The translations under genes and the position numbers were made by a program. A DNA stretch of 64,000 nucleotides from Oceanobacillus salinisoli (lineage in GTDB: Bacteria > Bacillota > Bacilli > Bacillales > Amphibacillaceae), in the NCBI RefSeq assembly GCF_009733865.1, contig NZ_WOFB01000005.1, forward strand, positions 83,965 through 147,964, given 5' to 3'. Positions 52,183 to 61,141 of the stretch are shown here, piece by piece. Position 1 is the first letter of the stretch. Every line of letters begins with the position of its first letter. A model generated the notes under the pieces. It saw only the letters and a program-made list of their open reading frames with translations. It had not been told where the DNA came from and did no database searches.

Positions 52183-52914
52183 TTACTCTGCATCTTGTTC
52201 TTCTGGTTCTTGCTCTGATTCTTCGTTTGTCACTTCCTCTTCTGGTACCTGCTCTGTTTCCTCGTTTGATGCTCCCTCTTCTGCTGATTCCTCTTCTCCC
52301 GTAATCATCGTATCTCCTTTTCCAACATTCGCCTTTAATATACGAATGTAATCAGCATAGTTTTGCTGATGTATTAATCTCTCAGCATCTTTAGTAGATA
52401 ATTCCACTGCAATCCCTGAAAAGTTGTCATTTGTTCCCTGTGCGTAAACGACTGGAACATCTGTTAAAAAGGTTTCGGTTTCTTCATCAGAAGAAACAAT
52501 AATATCCACTCGATCCAACGCCTCAATGACTTGATCAAATTGAACATTTTCCTTTCGGTGAATCGATACTAATCGATGGTCCTCGTTATTTAAATTGGAA
52601 ACCGGTTTTATCATATTATTCGTAATAATATCCCCTTCACTTAAAGGAACAACAGAGACACGATTTTGAACTTCCGAAAAATCCGTGATGTGTGAGTCGG
52701 TAACAAATTTATTGGGAATCTCCATTTTGGCTAGTTGATCTTCCTGTAATACAACCCGTGAAGGAATGTCTCCATTAGCCACATAAACCTCCGTCATCCC
52801 TCCCAATTCTGCATTAAGTTCTTTGACTTTCCCATAAACGAGATATCCTGCAATTAAAGCTAATATAAATGCTAATATAAAAAATATTCCAGCTCTTTTT
52901 TTCGACTCTATCAT
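52183..52914 (-). CDS. CpaB/RcpC-like SAF-domain protein
   Basis: A 243-residue protein and first gene of the Tad locus. One N-terminal membrane helix (about 8-27) is followed by an SAF domain (VYVANGDIPSRVVLQEDQLAKMEIP near 43) and RcpC-like region. The last 45 residues are Glu-rich repeats (EESAEEGASNEETEQ). CpaB proteins stabilise the secretion channel in Gram-negatives; in a monoderm it may anchor to the wall. AAGGAG lies 9 bases before the ATG. Confidence 0.82.
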   Translation of the reverse strand: MIESKKRAGIFFILAFILALIAGYLVYGKVKELNAELGGMTEVYVANGDIPSRVVLQEDQLAKMEIPNKFVTDSHITDFSEVQNRVSVVPLSEGDIITNNMIKPVSNLNNEDHRLVSIHRKENVQFDQVIEALDRVDIIVSSDEETETFLTDVPVVYAQGTNDNFSGIAVELSTKDAERLIHQQNYADYIRILKANVGKGDTMITGEEESAEEGASNEETEQVPEEEVTNEESEQEPEEQDAE

Positions 52915-54640
52915 GCGCGTTTCTCCTTACTCTTCATCACAAAAATTGTGCCGCCTTCCTTTACTTACTGAATAAGTACAATCTTTTTAAATGATTAAAT
53001 TTGTCTGCTCTGCTTAATTACTGGGCTGCTGTATTTTTATACCTAAAAAAGGGCATATGGGCAGTTTAGTGACTAATCTTTCAATCTTGAGCCACCAACC
53101 TTCATTTTTAAGCAGTTCCATATGGTTTTTTAAGACATTACATGCTCATAGGCATAAATTGCTGTTTTGCCAATACTGTCTTTACGAATCTTTCAGACAG
53201 CATCACCAATTGTTCACATCATGGCCTTTTTCCGATTCACAACACTGGTATGCTCGGCAGTTGTGTGTTAAAATTACATTCACCAGAAACATTCAATACT
53301 TTTTTGGAATGAAACTGATATTGAATCTTTCGTAATTAGACTTACGAAAACAGGAACGAAAATGCCAGGCGTACAAATAGTTATTACTTATAACGCGATA
53401 AGTTCAATTTATGTAACAGTCCTGCTGCCACCCGTCAGAATGATGCCATGAACAAAATTAAATCATGATGTCGTTGTTTTTTGAAAGTCAGGAAAAATAA
53501 AATTTAATGATATGGAATAAAATGAGTCTTCAATCAGTATTTTTTTTCATCCCTCACTGATTGTTTAGATTTTATACAAGCTTCATTTTATTCAATTATT
53601 TAGTAGAATCATAGTTGTGATGTTTGATGGTGTTTTTTACACTAGAATAGTATAAAGTTATAGCAAAGAAGTGTTTAGGGCATAGTAAAATATTTAAGCC
53701 CGAATTGTAAGAAAAACCAGGCTATTCGCTAAAAGATGAGTGAATGCAAGCTTTTCTAATATATTCGCTTTTTCTGAAGGTCTGTCCAATGCTGGGTATA
53801 ACAGTAAAATCATTACGTATAAATTCATTAAGTTCAGACTTGGTAATACTACTGCTCAATTGAACGGAAAAATTATGTACTTGCAATAACGAATGAGCTC
53901 CAGCTTCAAATACAAGCTGCTGACATAAAAATGATACAGGCAGATACTTTAATATTCTGAAAAAAATGCAGAAGCAATTCACGTATTAGCACTTTCTGCT
54001 CAAAAATCAACGGAATGAACAATGTGTTGAAAGTGTACTTTCTTACCTTCCAATTATCCTCAAAATGATTCACATTTTCTTTACAAGTATATTAACATCT
54101 ATCCATAGTTCCTACTCATTAGACTCCTCCCATCAAAATCTTCTTCAATGTCTAATTATAATGTGAAAACAGAATATTAACTACAAAAAATGGAAAATTT
54201 GTACTAAAATGAGCGTTTTTTACTAATCAACAATACCCACACCATTACTTCCGAACTATGATAATACGCCTGGGACCTCCTGGATTTTGTCTATATTTGC
54301 CGCGTTGTAATAAAAAAACATAGTAACCTGTTGTCCACAAATTACTCACGTTATCCATTCCTTTATATTCATCATTCGTAAAAATTCCAATCTTACTTGT
54401 ACTTTTCCTATTTCAGTAAAAATTGTAGTGTACTTCATAAAGTTGTTATAGCAGCATTCTCTTTTTATACATATATACGCTAATTTATTTTAAAAAGGTA
54501 AAGTTGTAAACAATGAAAACAAGGGGACAAAAGGGACTGGTTCATCATCGCCCCACTCCTATCTACAATCCAATGTGACAAGGAACCTGTCCATTGGGTT
54601 AAGGCCTCTAAACTGAAATATATATACCTCCACTAAAACC
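52915..54640. other. Long gene-poor, decayed-looking region
   Basis: About 1.7 kb without a credible gene. Around 53060-53340, both strands show short coding-like stretches broken by stops (for example IGKTAIYAYEHVMS leftward) that I cannot assign. Near 54245-54400, an open leftward stretch ending WTTGYYVFLLQRGKYR and PGGPRRIIIVRK has no ribosome site and may be a gene end. An AATCAGTG hairpin lies at 53519. It may be the relic of a deleted insertion upstream of the Tad locus. Confidence 0.45.
53519..53570. repeat. AATCAGTG-type hairpin
   Basis: AATGAGTCTTCAATCAGT, a T-rich loop and CCCTCACTGATTG. The arms match the family; the GGGG block is reduced. Confidence 0.6.
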
Positions 54641-54649
54641 GATTACTTT

Positions 54650-54775
54650 TCATTCATAATCTCATCCATTTCCTTTCGGCTTTAATTAACATAACAGGAG
54701 AAATAAATAGGAATAATAATGCAAAGAGGAAAGTTAACACTGCAATAATAATCGCATCTGGATTTGAAGGAGAAA
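54650..54775 (-). pseudogene. Displaced fragment of the Tad-locus membrane protein family
   Basis: Reading leftward, SPSNPDAIIIAVLTFLFALL and FLFISPVMLIKAE match the C-terminus of the membrane proteins at 41491 and 42136, then the frame shifts just before the conserved DEIMNE end. The following AAAAGTAATCGGTTTTAGTGGAGG also matches the 41470-41495 junction before the next gene, whose coding part is absent. So a segment of the Tad locus was copied here or the locus was rearranged. Confidence 0.75.
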
Positions 54776-54776
54776 A

Positions 54777-54826
54777 GGGCCATTCCCCTACCAGACTAGT
54801 ACTTTAACGCAACGGGAGACTGACCC
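54777..54826. repeat. GGGTCAGTCCC element, decayed copy
   Basis: GGGCCATTCCCCTACCAGAC, ACTTTAACGCAAC core, GGGAGACTGACCC then TTTTTC. The layout equals the 30945 element with several substitutions. It abuts the displaced membrane-protein fragment. Confidence 0.65.
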
Positions 54827-54837
54827 TTTTTCTTAAA

Positions 54838-54874
54838 AAGACCACCAATATGATTCAACATCATTGGTAGTCTT
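54838..54874 (-). terminator. Terminator of the efflux gene
   Basis: AAGACCACCAAT and ATTGGTAGTCTT pair around a short loop; on the minus strand TTTTTAAG follows. It lies 5 bases beyond the stop of the next gene. Confidence 0.85.
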
Positions 54875-54878
54875 CCCC

Positions 54879-56138
54879 TTACATCGATTCCGACTTAGAA
54901 TCTTCGTTTAGTTCCATCTGCTTTCTTCGTCTAACGAGTATAGCAAACGACAGAACCGCCGCAATACTCGCCAGGGTCATCACGATTCCCATGGATATGG
55001 CAGGATTGGTTCCTAAACCTGTTAGTGGGGCAACCATTCCCCCAAATAGAAACTGTAATAAGCCGAGTAATGCCGAAGCACTTCCTGCAATCTTGCCTTG
55101 ATTTTCTAAGGCTAGGGAATTTCCAGTCGTACTTACAATCCCAACACTGGATACCGCAAGAAACAATGGGACTAAAATGAAGGATAATCCGGCATTCAGT
55201 AACAGTAAAATAAGAAGGGCAATGGAGCCAAAACTGGCCATCGAAATTCCAACAACAAAAAGATTGGTCACGCTAACCCGCCCAGCTAATCTGCCTGTGA
55301 TTTGACTAGCAATAACGATCCCAACACCGTTCATGGCAAATATGAGACTGTACACTTGAGGAGAGGTCCCATACATATTTTGCAAAACAAAGGATGAGCC
55401 AGCGATATAGGCGAACATTACAGCACTTACTAAAGCTTGTGCTAGTGCAAAGCCGATGAAACTTCGGTCGAAGAGAAGTTGCTTAAATGTGATGGCTGTC
55501 TGTTTCATTCCTCCTACCGACCGTGATTCATTTTGCAGTGTTTCCGGCAAACTAAAAAGGACAAAAAGTACCATCACTACCCCTATTACACTTAAAACGA
55601 TAAACACCCCTTGCCATGGTACAAAAAGCAAGATAGAGGCTCCTAATACGGGTGCTAGTATTGGTGCGACACCATTAACAAGTGCTAACAAAGAGAAAAA
55701 CTTTGTCATCTCTACACCTGAATAGATATCTCGAACAATAGCACGAGACAAGACAATACCGGCAGCTCCAGATAATCCTTGAATAAACCGTAACGTGATA
55801 AAGACCCAAATGTTTGGCGAAAAAGCACATAAAAGAGAAGCTATACTGTAAATCGCTAGGCCGATAAGGAGTGGAGTACGACGTCCTTGTGCATCACTAA
55901 GTGGACCTACCAATAACTGTCCGAATGCTAAGCCAAGCATAAAAAAAGTTAAGCTTAATTGCACCAATGATGGAGTCGTATGGAGCTCCTCTGCAATGTG
56001 TGGTAGAGCTGGTAGGTACATATCAATGGAAAGTGGAGCAAAAGCTGCTAATGTCCCCAGCAAAGCAGCTAATTTCAATCGCTTGGATGGTAAGGCTGTA
56101 GCCTTTGTATGATTAATCTTTTCTAAAGAATCATTCAC
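54879..56138 (-). CDS. Bcr/CflA-type MFS multidrug efflux protein
   Basis: A 419-residue drug:H+ antiporter with twelve membrane segments. LAALLGTLAAFAPLSIDMYLPALP near residue 27 is the hallmark of the Bcr/CflA subfamily, and GPLSDAQGRRTPLLIG near 78 is the MFS loop 2-3 motif. Monocistronic, with its own terminator. Substrate unknown (the subfamily exports bicyclomycin, florfenicol and others). Confidence 0.88.
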   Translation of the reverse strand: MNDSLEKINHTKATALPSKRLKLAALLGTLAAFAPLSIDMYLPALPHIAEELHTTPSLVQLSLTFFMLGLAFGQLLVGPLSDAQGRRTPLLIGLAIYSIASLLCAFSPNIWVFITLRFIQGLSGAAGIVLSRAIVRDIYSGVEMTKFFSLLALVNGVAPILAPVLGASILLFVPWQGVFIVLSVIGVVMVLFVLFSLPETLQNESRSVGGMKQTAITFKQLLFDRSFIGFALAQALVSAVMFAYIAGSSFVLQNMYGTSPQVYSLIFAMNGVGIVIASQITGRLAGRVSVTNLFVVGISMASFGSIALLILLLLNAGLSFILVPLFLAVSSVGIVSTTGNSLALENQGKIAGSASALLGLLQFLFGGMVAPLTGLGTNPAISMGIVMTLASIAAVLSFAILVRRRKQMELNEDSKSESM

Positions 56139-56211
56139 TGATATATCCCCCTACTGTATTCATGATAGTTAGATAAAAACACTGAAACGGAAACACGAGA
56201 ACAGTAATCCA

Positions 56212-56688
56212 TTATTTTAAATCAGTAGACTTTCTTTTTTTAATAACATCCATGATTAGTGTATCAATCAATATCAAAAGCACACCAAAACTAAGAGCAT
56301 AATCCGCAAAATTAAGGATGCCTTGACGATATGTAAAATGAATAAAATCCGTTACTTGATTAAACAAGACTCGATCAATGGCATTTCCAATTGCACCACC
56401 AACAAAAAGGCCGGTCCCTATTACTAAAAGTTTTCCATTTATATGTCCTTTCCTTAGCATATACATACTTAAAACGGTAACTATCATTGCAACTGGAACA
56501 AACAGACGCCCATACCCTTCAAATAATCCAAAGGCAGCACCACTATTTTGTATATAGGTAAAGTGTAATACCCCTTCCCAAACTTCTATCGTATCTCCAA
56601 CATGTAAAGTTTCACGAATCAAATACTTAGATAGTTGATCAATGACAATAACGAGCATAGCAACAAGATAGAAAAGAATACATATCAC
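56212..56688 (-). CDS. lspA: Signal peptidase II, stand-alone copy
   Basis: A 158-residue prolipoprotein signal peptidase with four membrane helices. Catalytic Asp residues lie in GGAIGNAIDRV and FADYALSFG blocks, and the NSGAAFG motif is intact. It cleaves diacylglyceryl-modified prolipoproteins. The usual Bacillus lspA is next to rluD and pyrR; this one is not, so it may be a second, accessory copy. Many lipoproteins are encoded in the window. Start ATG lacks a strong ribosome site (AAAGAAAGTGTGAT upstream). Confidence 0.8.
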   Translation of the reverse strand: MICILFYLVAMLVIVIDQLSKYLIRETLHVGDTIEVWEGVLHFTYIQNSGAAFGLFEGYGRLFVPVAMIVTVLSMYMLRKGHINGKLLVIGTGLFVGGAIGNAIDRVLFNQVTDFIHFTYRQGILNFADYALSFGVLLILIDTLIMDVIKKRKSTDLK

Positions 56689-56835
56689 ACTTTCTTTGCT
56701 TTTATATTTTTAAACATATCATGAATTAAATTTAATAGTTAGACTTAAATTTTCATGTAGTCGCTGCTCTTTAACCAAGCATGGGGTTATGCGAGAAAGA
56801 CACATGATTTCATGAATCATTCTATTTCAAGCTAT

Positions 56836-59118
56836 CTAAGCTTTATGACTAGTTATCATAAAATTCTCAAATGCACCTATCTGCAAGGGTTTACTGTAAT
56901 AATATCCTTGGCCAAGTATACATCCATCTTTATTCAGTTCATCAACATGTTCCTTGAGTTCAACTCCCTCTGCAATAACATGTAATCCAATGGAATTTGC
57001 TAAGTTGATGATTGCTTTTGCAATTTCCTTACTTTCTTTACTCGTATGTATATCTTTCACAAACGATTGGTCGATTTTTAAGGTATCAATGGGGAATTCT
57101 TTAATATAACTTAGAGTACTATAACCTGTTCCAAAATCATCAACAGAAATACGGATGCCTAGCTTTCGAATTTCCTTTAAAATGGAAATCGTACTTTTGA
57201 CATTGGCCAAGACACTTTCCGTTATCTCTAATTCGAGCCGTTTTGGATCTAATCCTGTTTCATGTAAAATGGTTTTAATCTTATCGACAAAATGGAAATC
57301 CTCCAACTGACGAACCGAAACATTCACAGATAAGATTAAAGATGAATATCCCTCGTCTTGCCATCTTGATGCTTGCCGGCAACTTTCTCTAAGAATCCAC
57401 TCTCCCAATGGAACAATTAAGCCCGTTTCTTCTGCCAACGGAATAAATTTCCCTGGCGACATGATCCCTAATTCTGGGTGCCTCCATCTAACCAATGCTT
57501 CCATACCCATTAACTCACCCGTAGTCATATTCATTTTCGGTTGATATTCCAAATAAAATTGTTGCTCCTTGATTCCAGTTCTTAATGCATTTTCAAGGAT
57601 TCGACGCTCTAAAGATTGATGTTCCATCTGTTGATTGAATAGCATAAGATCATTTTTACCGTGCTCTTTCGCATAATAAAGTGCAGTGTCTGCATTCTTG
57701 ATCAAGTCCTCAGAAGATTCTCCATGATTAGGATAGTGCGCCACACCAATACTGCAAGTAAGTGTGTAATCTTGTCCATATGCTTTGATAGGGTTTTGAA
57801 ACTCAATGAGCATTCTTTCAGCAATGGCCATGGTCCCTTCTTCATCCTGTACATCTTTTAACATAACGACAAACTCATCCCCACCGAATCTTGCTGCCAT
57901 ATCGGTCGGTCGAATAACGGAGCGAATTCGTTTGGCTGCTTCTTTAAGTACGATGTCCCCTGCATCATGTCCCCATTGGTCATTAATGGATTTAAAATTA
58001 TCCAAATCGATAAAAAATAGGGACAGGTTAGTTCTAGAGTATTTTCGATCCATCAGTTCACTACGAAGATGATTCGTAAACGAACGTCGATTTGGAAGAT
58101 TGGTCAAGGTATCATGAAATGCTAATTGATATATGGCTTGTTCTCCTTCTTTTCTTTCGCTTATATCACGCATGACGACTAGGATTAATTCATTTTCATT
58201 TTCTAAAAAAGAATTTTCGTTCATACGAATCATATTTGCCTCGACATCTATCTCATTTCCTTCTGCATGAAGGAGCCGAAATTCACTTTTTATCGGTTTT
58301 TTTATCGTTCTACCAGAGAAAGTAAAGAGATCATGTTGAACGGACTCCTGGTCATCTGGATGAATGATTTCAAAAAAGTTACTTTTCTGAAGGAAAGTAA
58401 CATCATAATGTAACACGGTATGAAAGGATGGGGTGACATATTGGATAATGCCATTTCTATTCGTAATCGCAATAAGATCTGTTATATTTTCAACAATCAT
58501 TTGATGAATGTCATTACTACTGATTTCCTGTTCCAAATGCTTATTGTTAAGAAGATATGGCTGCTTTATATGGTTGCCATTCCATCCTACACGATTGGGC
58601 TGATTTAATTCTAAAGCAACTCGAATTTTAACCTCTTTCCCAACGAGTACGCCGCCTGTTTCTAATGAAGCATTCCATGTGAGACCAAATTCTTCACGGT
58701 TAATGGTTGCTTCTGCCTCATAACCGTAAACTTCGACTCCCCTTGGATCTGTAGCTTTCCCACCAAACACAACATCGAATGTTACTGGCTTCGTTATCCC
58801 TTTTATCGTTAGATCACCAATTACTTTATAATTTGCACCACTTTTTGTAATAGTCGTAGATTGGAATTCAATCGTTGGGTACGTTTTAATATCGAAGAAA
58901 TCAGCTGATTTTAAGTGTTTATCGCGTTCCTTATTACGAGTATTTATGCTGTCCCCATCCAATCGGAATACAATCTTTGCGGTAGTTAAATCCATTACAT
59001 CATTCGCCTCTACAACCGCTGTATATGAATCAAATTGTCCTCGTACCTTGGATACCATCATATGTTTCACTTCAAATCCAATTGTCGAATGTGCATGGTC
59101 TATCATCCAATACCCCAT
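56836..59118 (-). CDS. YceI-PAS-GGDEF-EAL fusion, putative c-di-GMP enzyme
   Basis: A 760-residue single chain. Residues 1-172 are a YceI-like lipocalin fold (WMIDHAHSTIGFEVKHMMVSKVRGQF, then HLKSADFFD, GDLTIKGITKPV, NREEFGLTWN) that typically binds isoprenoid quinones or amphiphiles. A PAS domain follows (about 203-325), then GGDEF (412-416 in RFGGDEFVV) and EAL (540-542 in GMEALVRW), with DDFGTGYS near 653. Both catalytic motifs look intact, so it may make and degrade c-di-GMP. There is no membrane helix. A cytoplasmic YceI sensor fused to c-di-GMP domains is unusual; quinone or lipid sensing is an inference. Confidence 0.87.
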   Translation of the reverse strand: MGYWMIDHAHSTIGFEVKHMMVSKVRGQFDSYTAVVEANDVMDLTTAKIVFRLDGDSINTRNKERDKHLKSADFFDIKTYPTIEFQSTTITKSGANYKVIGDLTIKGITKPVTFDVVFGGKATDPRGVEVYGYEAEATINREEFGLTWNASLETGGVLVGKEVKIRVALELNQPNRVGWNGNHIKQPYLLNNKHLEQEISSNDIHQMIVENITDLIAITNRNGIIQYVTPSFHTVLHYDVTFLQKSNFFEIIHPDDQESVQHDLFTFSGRTIKKPIKSEFRLLHAEGNEIDVEANMIRMNENSFLENENELILVVMRDISERKEGEQAIYQLAFHDTLTNLPNRRSFTNHLRSELMDRKYSRTNLSLFFIDLDNFKSINDQWGHDAGDIVLKEAAKRIRSVIRPTDMAARFGGDEFVVMLKDVQDEEGTMAIAERMLIEFQNPIKAYGQDYTLTCSIGVAHYPNHGESSEDLIKNADTALYYAKEHGKNDLMLFNQQMEHQSLERRILENALRTGIKEQQFYLEYQPKMNMTTGELMGMEALVRWRHPELGIMSPGKFIPLAEETGLIVPLGEWILRESCRQASRWQDEGYSSLILSVNVSVRQLEDFHFVDKIKTILHETGLDPKRLELEITESVLANVKSTISILKEIRKLGIRISVDDFGTGYSTLSYIKEFPIDTLKIDQSFVKDIHTSKESKEIAKAIINLANSIGLHVIAEGVELKEHVDELNKDGCILGQGYYYSKPLQIGAFENFMITSHKA

Positions 59119-59224
59119 CTTAAACTCTCCCTGTCATTAACGTGTATCATTCACCTATCTATCCATTTATTTTTGAAGCATCCCTACTAGCTCTCCATTT
59201 TCTAAAACACCTTCATTTTGGGAC

Positions 59225-60172
59225 TTACTCATTCTCTTCAATAGGAGATAGTGTTGCTTCAATCTCTGCTCGTCTTTCCTCTAAAAATGGTGGTAAATCA
59301 AGTTTTTCTCCTAAATGCTCCACATCTCCATCAATGGTAAATCCAGGTCCATCCGTTGCAATTTCAAAAAGAATCCCGTTTGATTCACGGAAATACAAAC
59401 TCTTAAAGTAGTAACGGTCGATAATTCCTGTCGTATGAAAACCTCTTTGTTTCACTTGTTCTTCCCAATAGGCTAGCTCCACACTGTTTTTTACACGGAT
59501 TGCTAAGTGATGAATACTGCCGCGACCTGGTTTTTCCGATGGACCGTCTAAAGATTTCACTACGATTTCTCCAAAAACCTCACCAGGCATGGATTGAAAA
59601 ATAGCTTCGTTTTCCGTACGACTTATCTCGGTATACCCGAACATATCGGTAAGTGTCCTTGCTAGTTTATCTAGTCTTCGTACTGTTATTTCCACAGAGC
59701 CCATACCTTGAATTTGATGCTCCACTGGAACATTAGACCTTTCCCAAGTTTCCCAGTGGTCCACCTTTTCTCCGTTTGAGGCGAGTAGCACCAAACGAAG
59801 CCCTTCTGGATCCTCCAATTTCAAGGCAGGGTGATTGGCATACGTGGTGATTTCACCATGATACACACCGAATTCCTGCAATCGTGCTTTCCAATAATGT
59901 AGACTATCCTCTGATGGAACTAGTAATCCGATTCTAGTAATGGCATTTGTACCACGGTACGTATTTCCTACTGGTGGAATTTCAAAAAAGGATAATTCCG
60001 TACCAGGGCTACCCGTTTTATCTCCGTAAAATAAGTGATACATCGATGGGTCATCTTGGTTCACCGTTACTTTCACCCGACGCAAACCAAGTACATGGCG
60101 GTAAAAGTGATTATTTTGACTTGCATTTTTTGTAATCATGGAAATATGATGATGTCCTGGAATTGGATACAT
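59225..60172 (-). CDS. MhqO-like ring-cleaving dioxygenase (VOC family)
   Basis: A 315-residue vicinal-oxygen-chelate protein with two repeated glyoxalase-like modules. MYPIPGHHHISMITKNA is the typical N-terminus, and the start at 60172 has GGGAGGA 7 bases upstream. Metal ligands are likely in HHIS, in IHHLAIRV and in the C-terminal ILFEIATD block. B. subtilis MhqO takes part in quinone/hydroquinone detoxification under MhqR; here a broken MhqR-like gene lies directly upstream. Confidence 0.83.
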   Translation of the reverse strand: MYPIPGHHHISMITKNASQNNHFYRHVLGLRRVKVTVNQDDPSMYHLFYGDKTGSPGTELSFFEIPPVGNTYRGTNAITRIGLLVPSEDSLHYWKARLQEFGVYHGEITTYANHPALKLEDPEGLRLVLLASNGEKVDHWETWERSNVPVEHQIQGMGSVEITVRRLDKLARTLTDMFGYTEISRTENEAIFQSMPGEVFGEIVVKSLDGPSEKPGRGSIHHLAIRVKNSVELAYWEEQVKQRGFHTTGIIDRYYFKSLYFRESNGILFEIATDGPGFTIDGDVEHLGEKLDLPPFLEERRAEIEATLSPIEENE

Positions 60173-60246
60173 AAACAAATCCTCCCTTTTCAATTTACTA
60201 GTCAAGTGATAAATAAAAAAATGATAGCGATATATTTATCACAACG

Positions 60247-60701
60247 CTAAGACGTTTCATTTTTCATCTTATTTTCAGTATTCTTTTGTAACTTCGTCAT
60301 GAGCGAGTATAGTGTTTCCTGCTCTTCTTCTGTCAAACACTCATTGACAATAGACGTTTGAAAAGCAAGCTGAGTTCAAAAACTTCGTGCATTTTTTCTT
60401 CCTCTTTTTTCGTTAAGGAAATCCATTTCGTTTTCCAACCCTGCTTACGCTGTATATAGCCCTCATGCTCGAGTCGTGTGATCATGCGTGAAATACCACC
60501 CTCCGACACCGTTACTCTTGCAGCTAGCTGACTTTGCGTAATCGGCTGATAAGTCGAAACCTTATTTAATACATCAAACTTTGCAGCCGTAATACGAAAC
60601 TGTTTTAAGAATTCATTGGAAAGTACATTACTTTGATGGGTAAAACGAGCAATACGCAACCAAATTAGTGAACCAAGTGTATTTTTTCTCAAATGACTCA
60701 T
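60247..60701 (-). pseudogene. MhqR-like MarR regulator, frameshifted
   Basis: The first 105 codons read as a normal MarR/MhqR protein ([49 protein letters not shown]). At about 60370-60385 the frame is lost. The correct C-terminus, [19 protein letters not shown] followed by LYSLMTKLQKNTENKM, continues in another frame to a stop at 60247. As drawn, translation ends 15 codons after the shift. Either a genuine one-base deletion or a sequencing error. If real, the divergent or downstream mhqO-like gene may be derepressed. Confidence 0.8.
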
Positions 60702-61141
60702 TCCCTTTCGTTACTATCATTTTATACCTCAAGTGATAAAACGCAATCAAAATGTCTTGAATTAAATATATTTTAATGTATACCACACTTATAAAAGTGT
60801 CTCCTAGTTGGTTCTGCCCTTCTACCACTCTGAATGATAAAGTAAAATAAAAGTTGACTTTCTCGATTTAATGTTATGAATGAGGGACTGACCCACTTTT
60901 TCTAGAATTCGCAAACAAATATCAGTATCCTAATTATCATCTCGTCCCACAGTCCCCTTATCCCCCACCCTCGACATTTTCCTACAAAAAATCCTTATCT
61001 TAAGGTATCTATTAATATATAATTCTAATTACTGTAGTTCTTTACTACTCTAAAGTGATAAACAACTAATATATTAATGAGTAAAACAACCTTTATTACC
61101 GCTTATTTTTTGTTTGGTTAGTTAAAGAAAGTAGGGATTTT
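60702..61141. other. Intergenic stretch with a half repeat
   Basis: No gene is seen. GAGGGACTGACCC at 60883-60895, followed by a T-rich run, is one arm of the GGGTCAGTCCC family. Confidence 0.5.

Noticed and set aside
53057..53335. A 92-codon open frame on the plus strand
   Set aside because: No ribosome site, an unusual Cys/His/Trp-rich composition and no recognisable motif. The opposite strand shows broken coding-like stretches, so this is probably chance.
53722..53982. An 86-codon open frame on the minus strand
   Set aside because: No ribosome site before the ATG, no recognisable family and no operon context. It lies in a decayed region.
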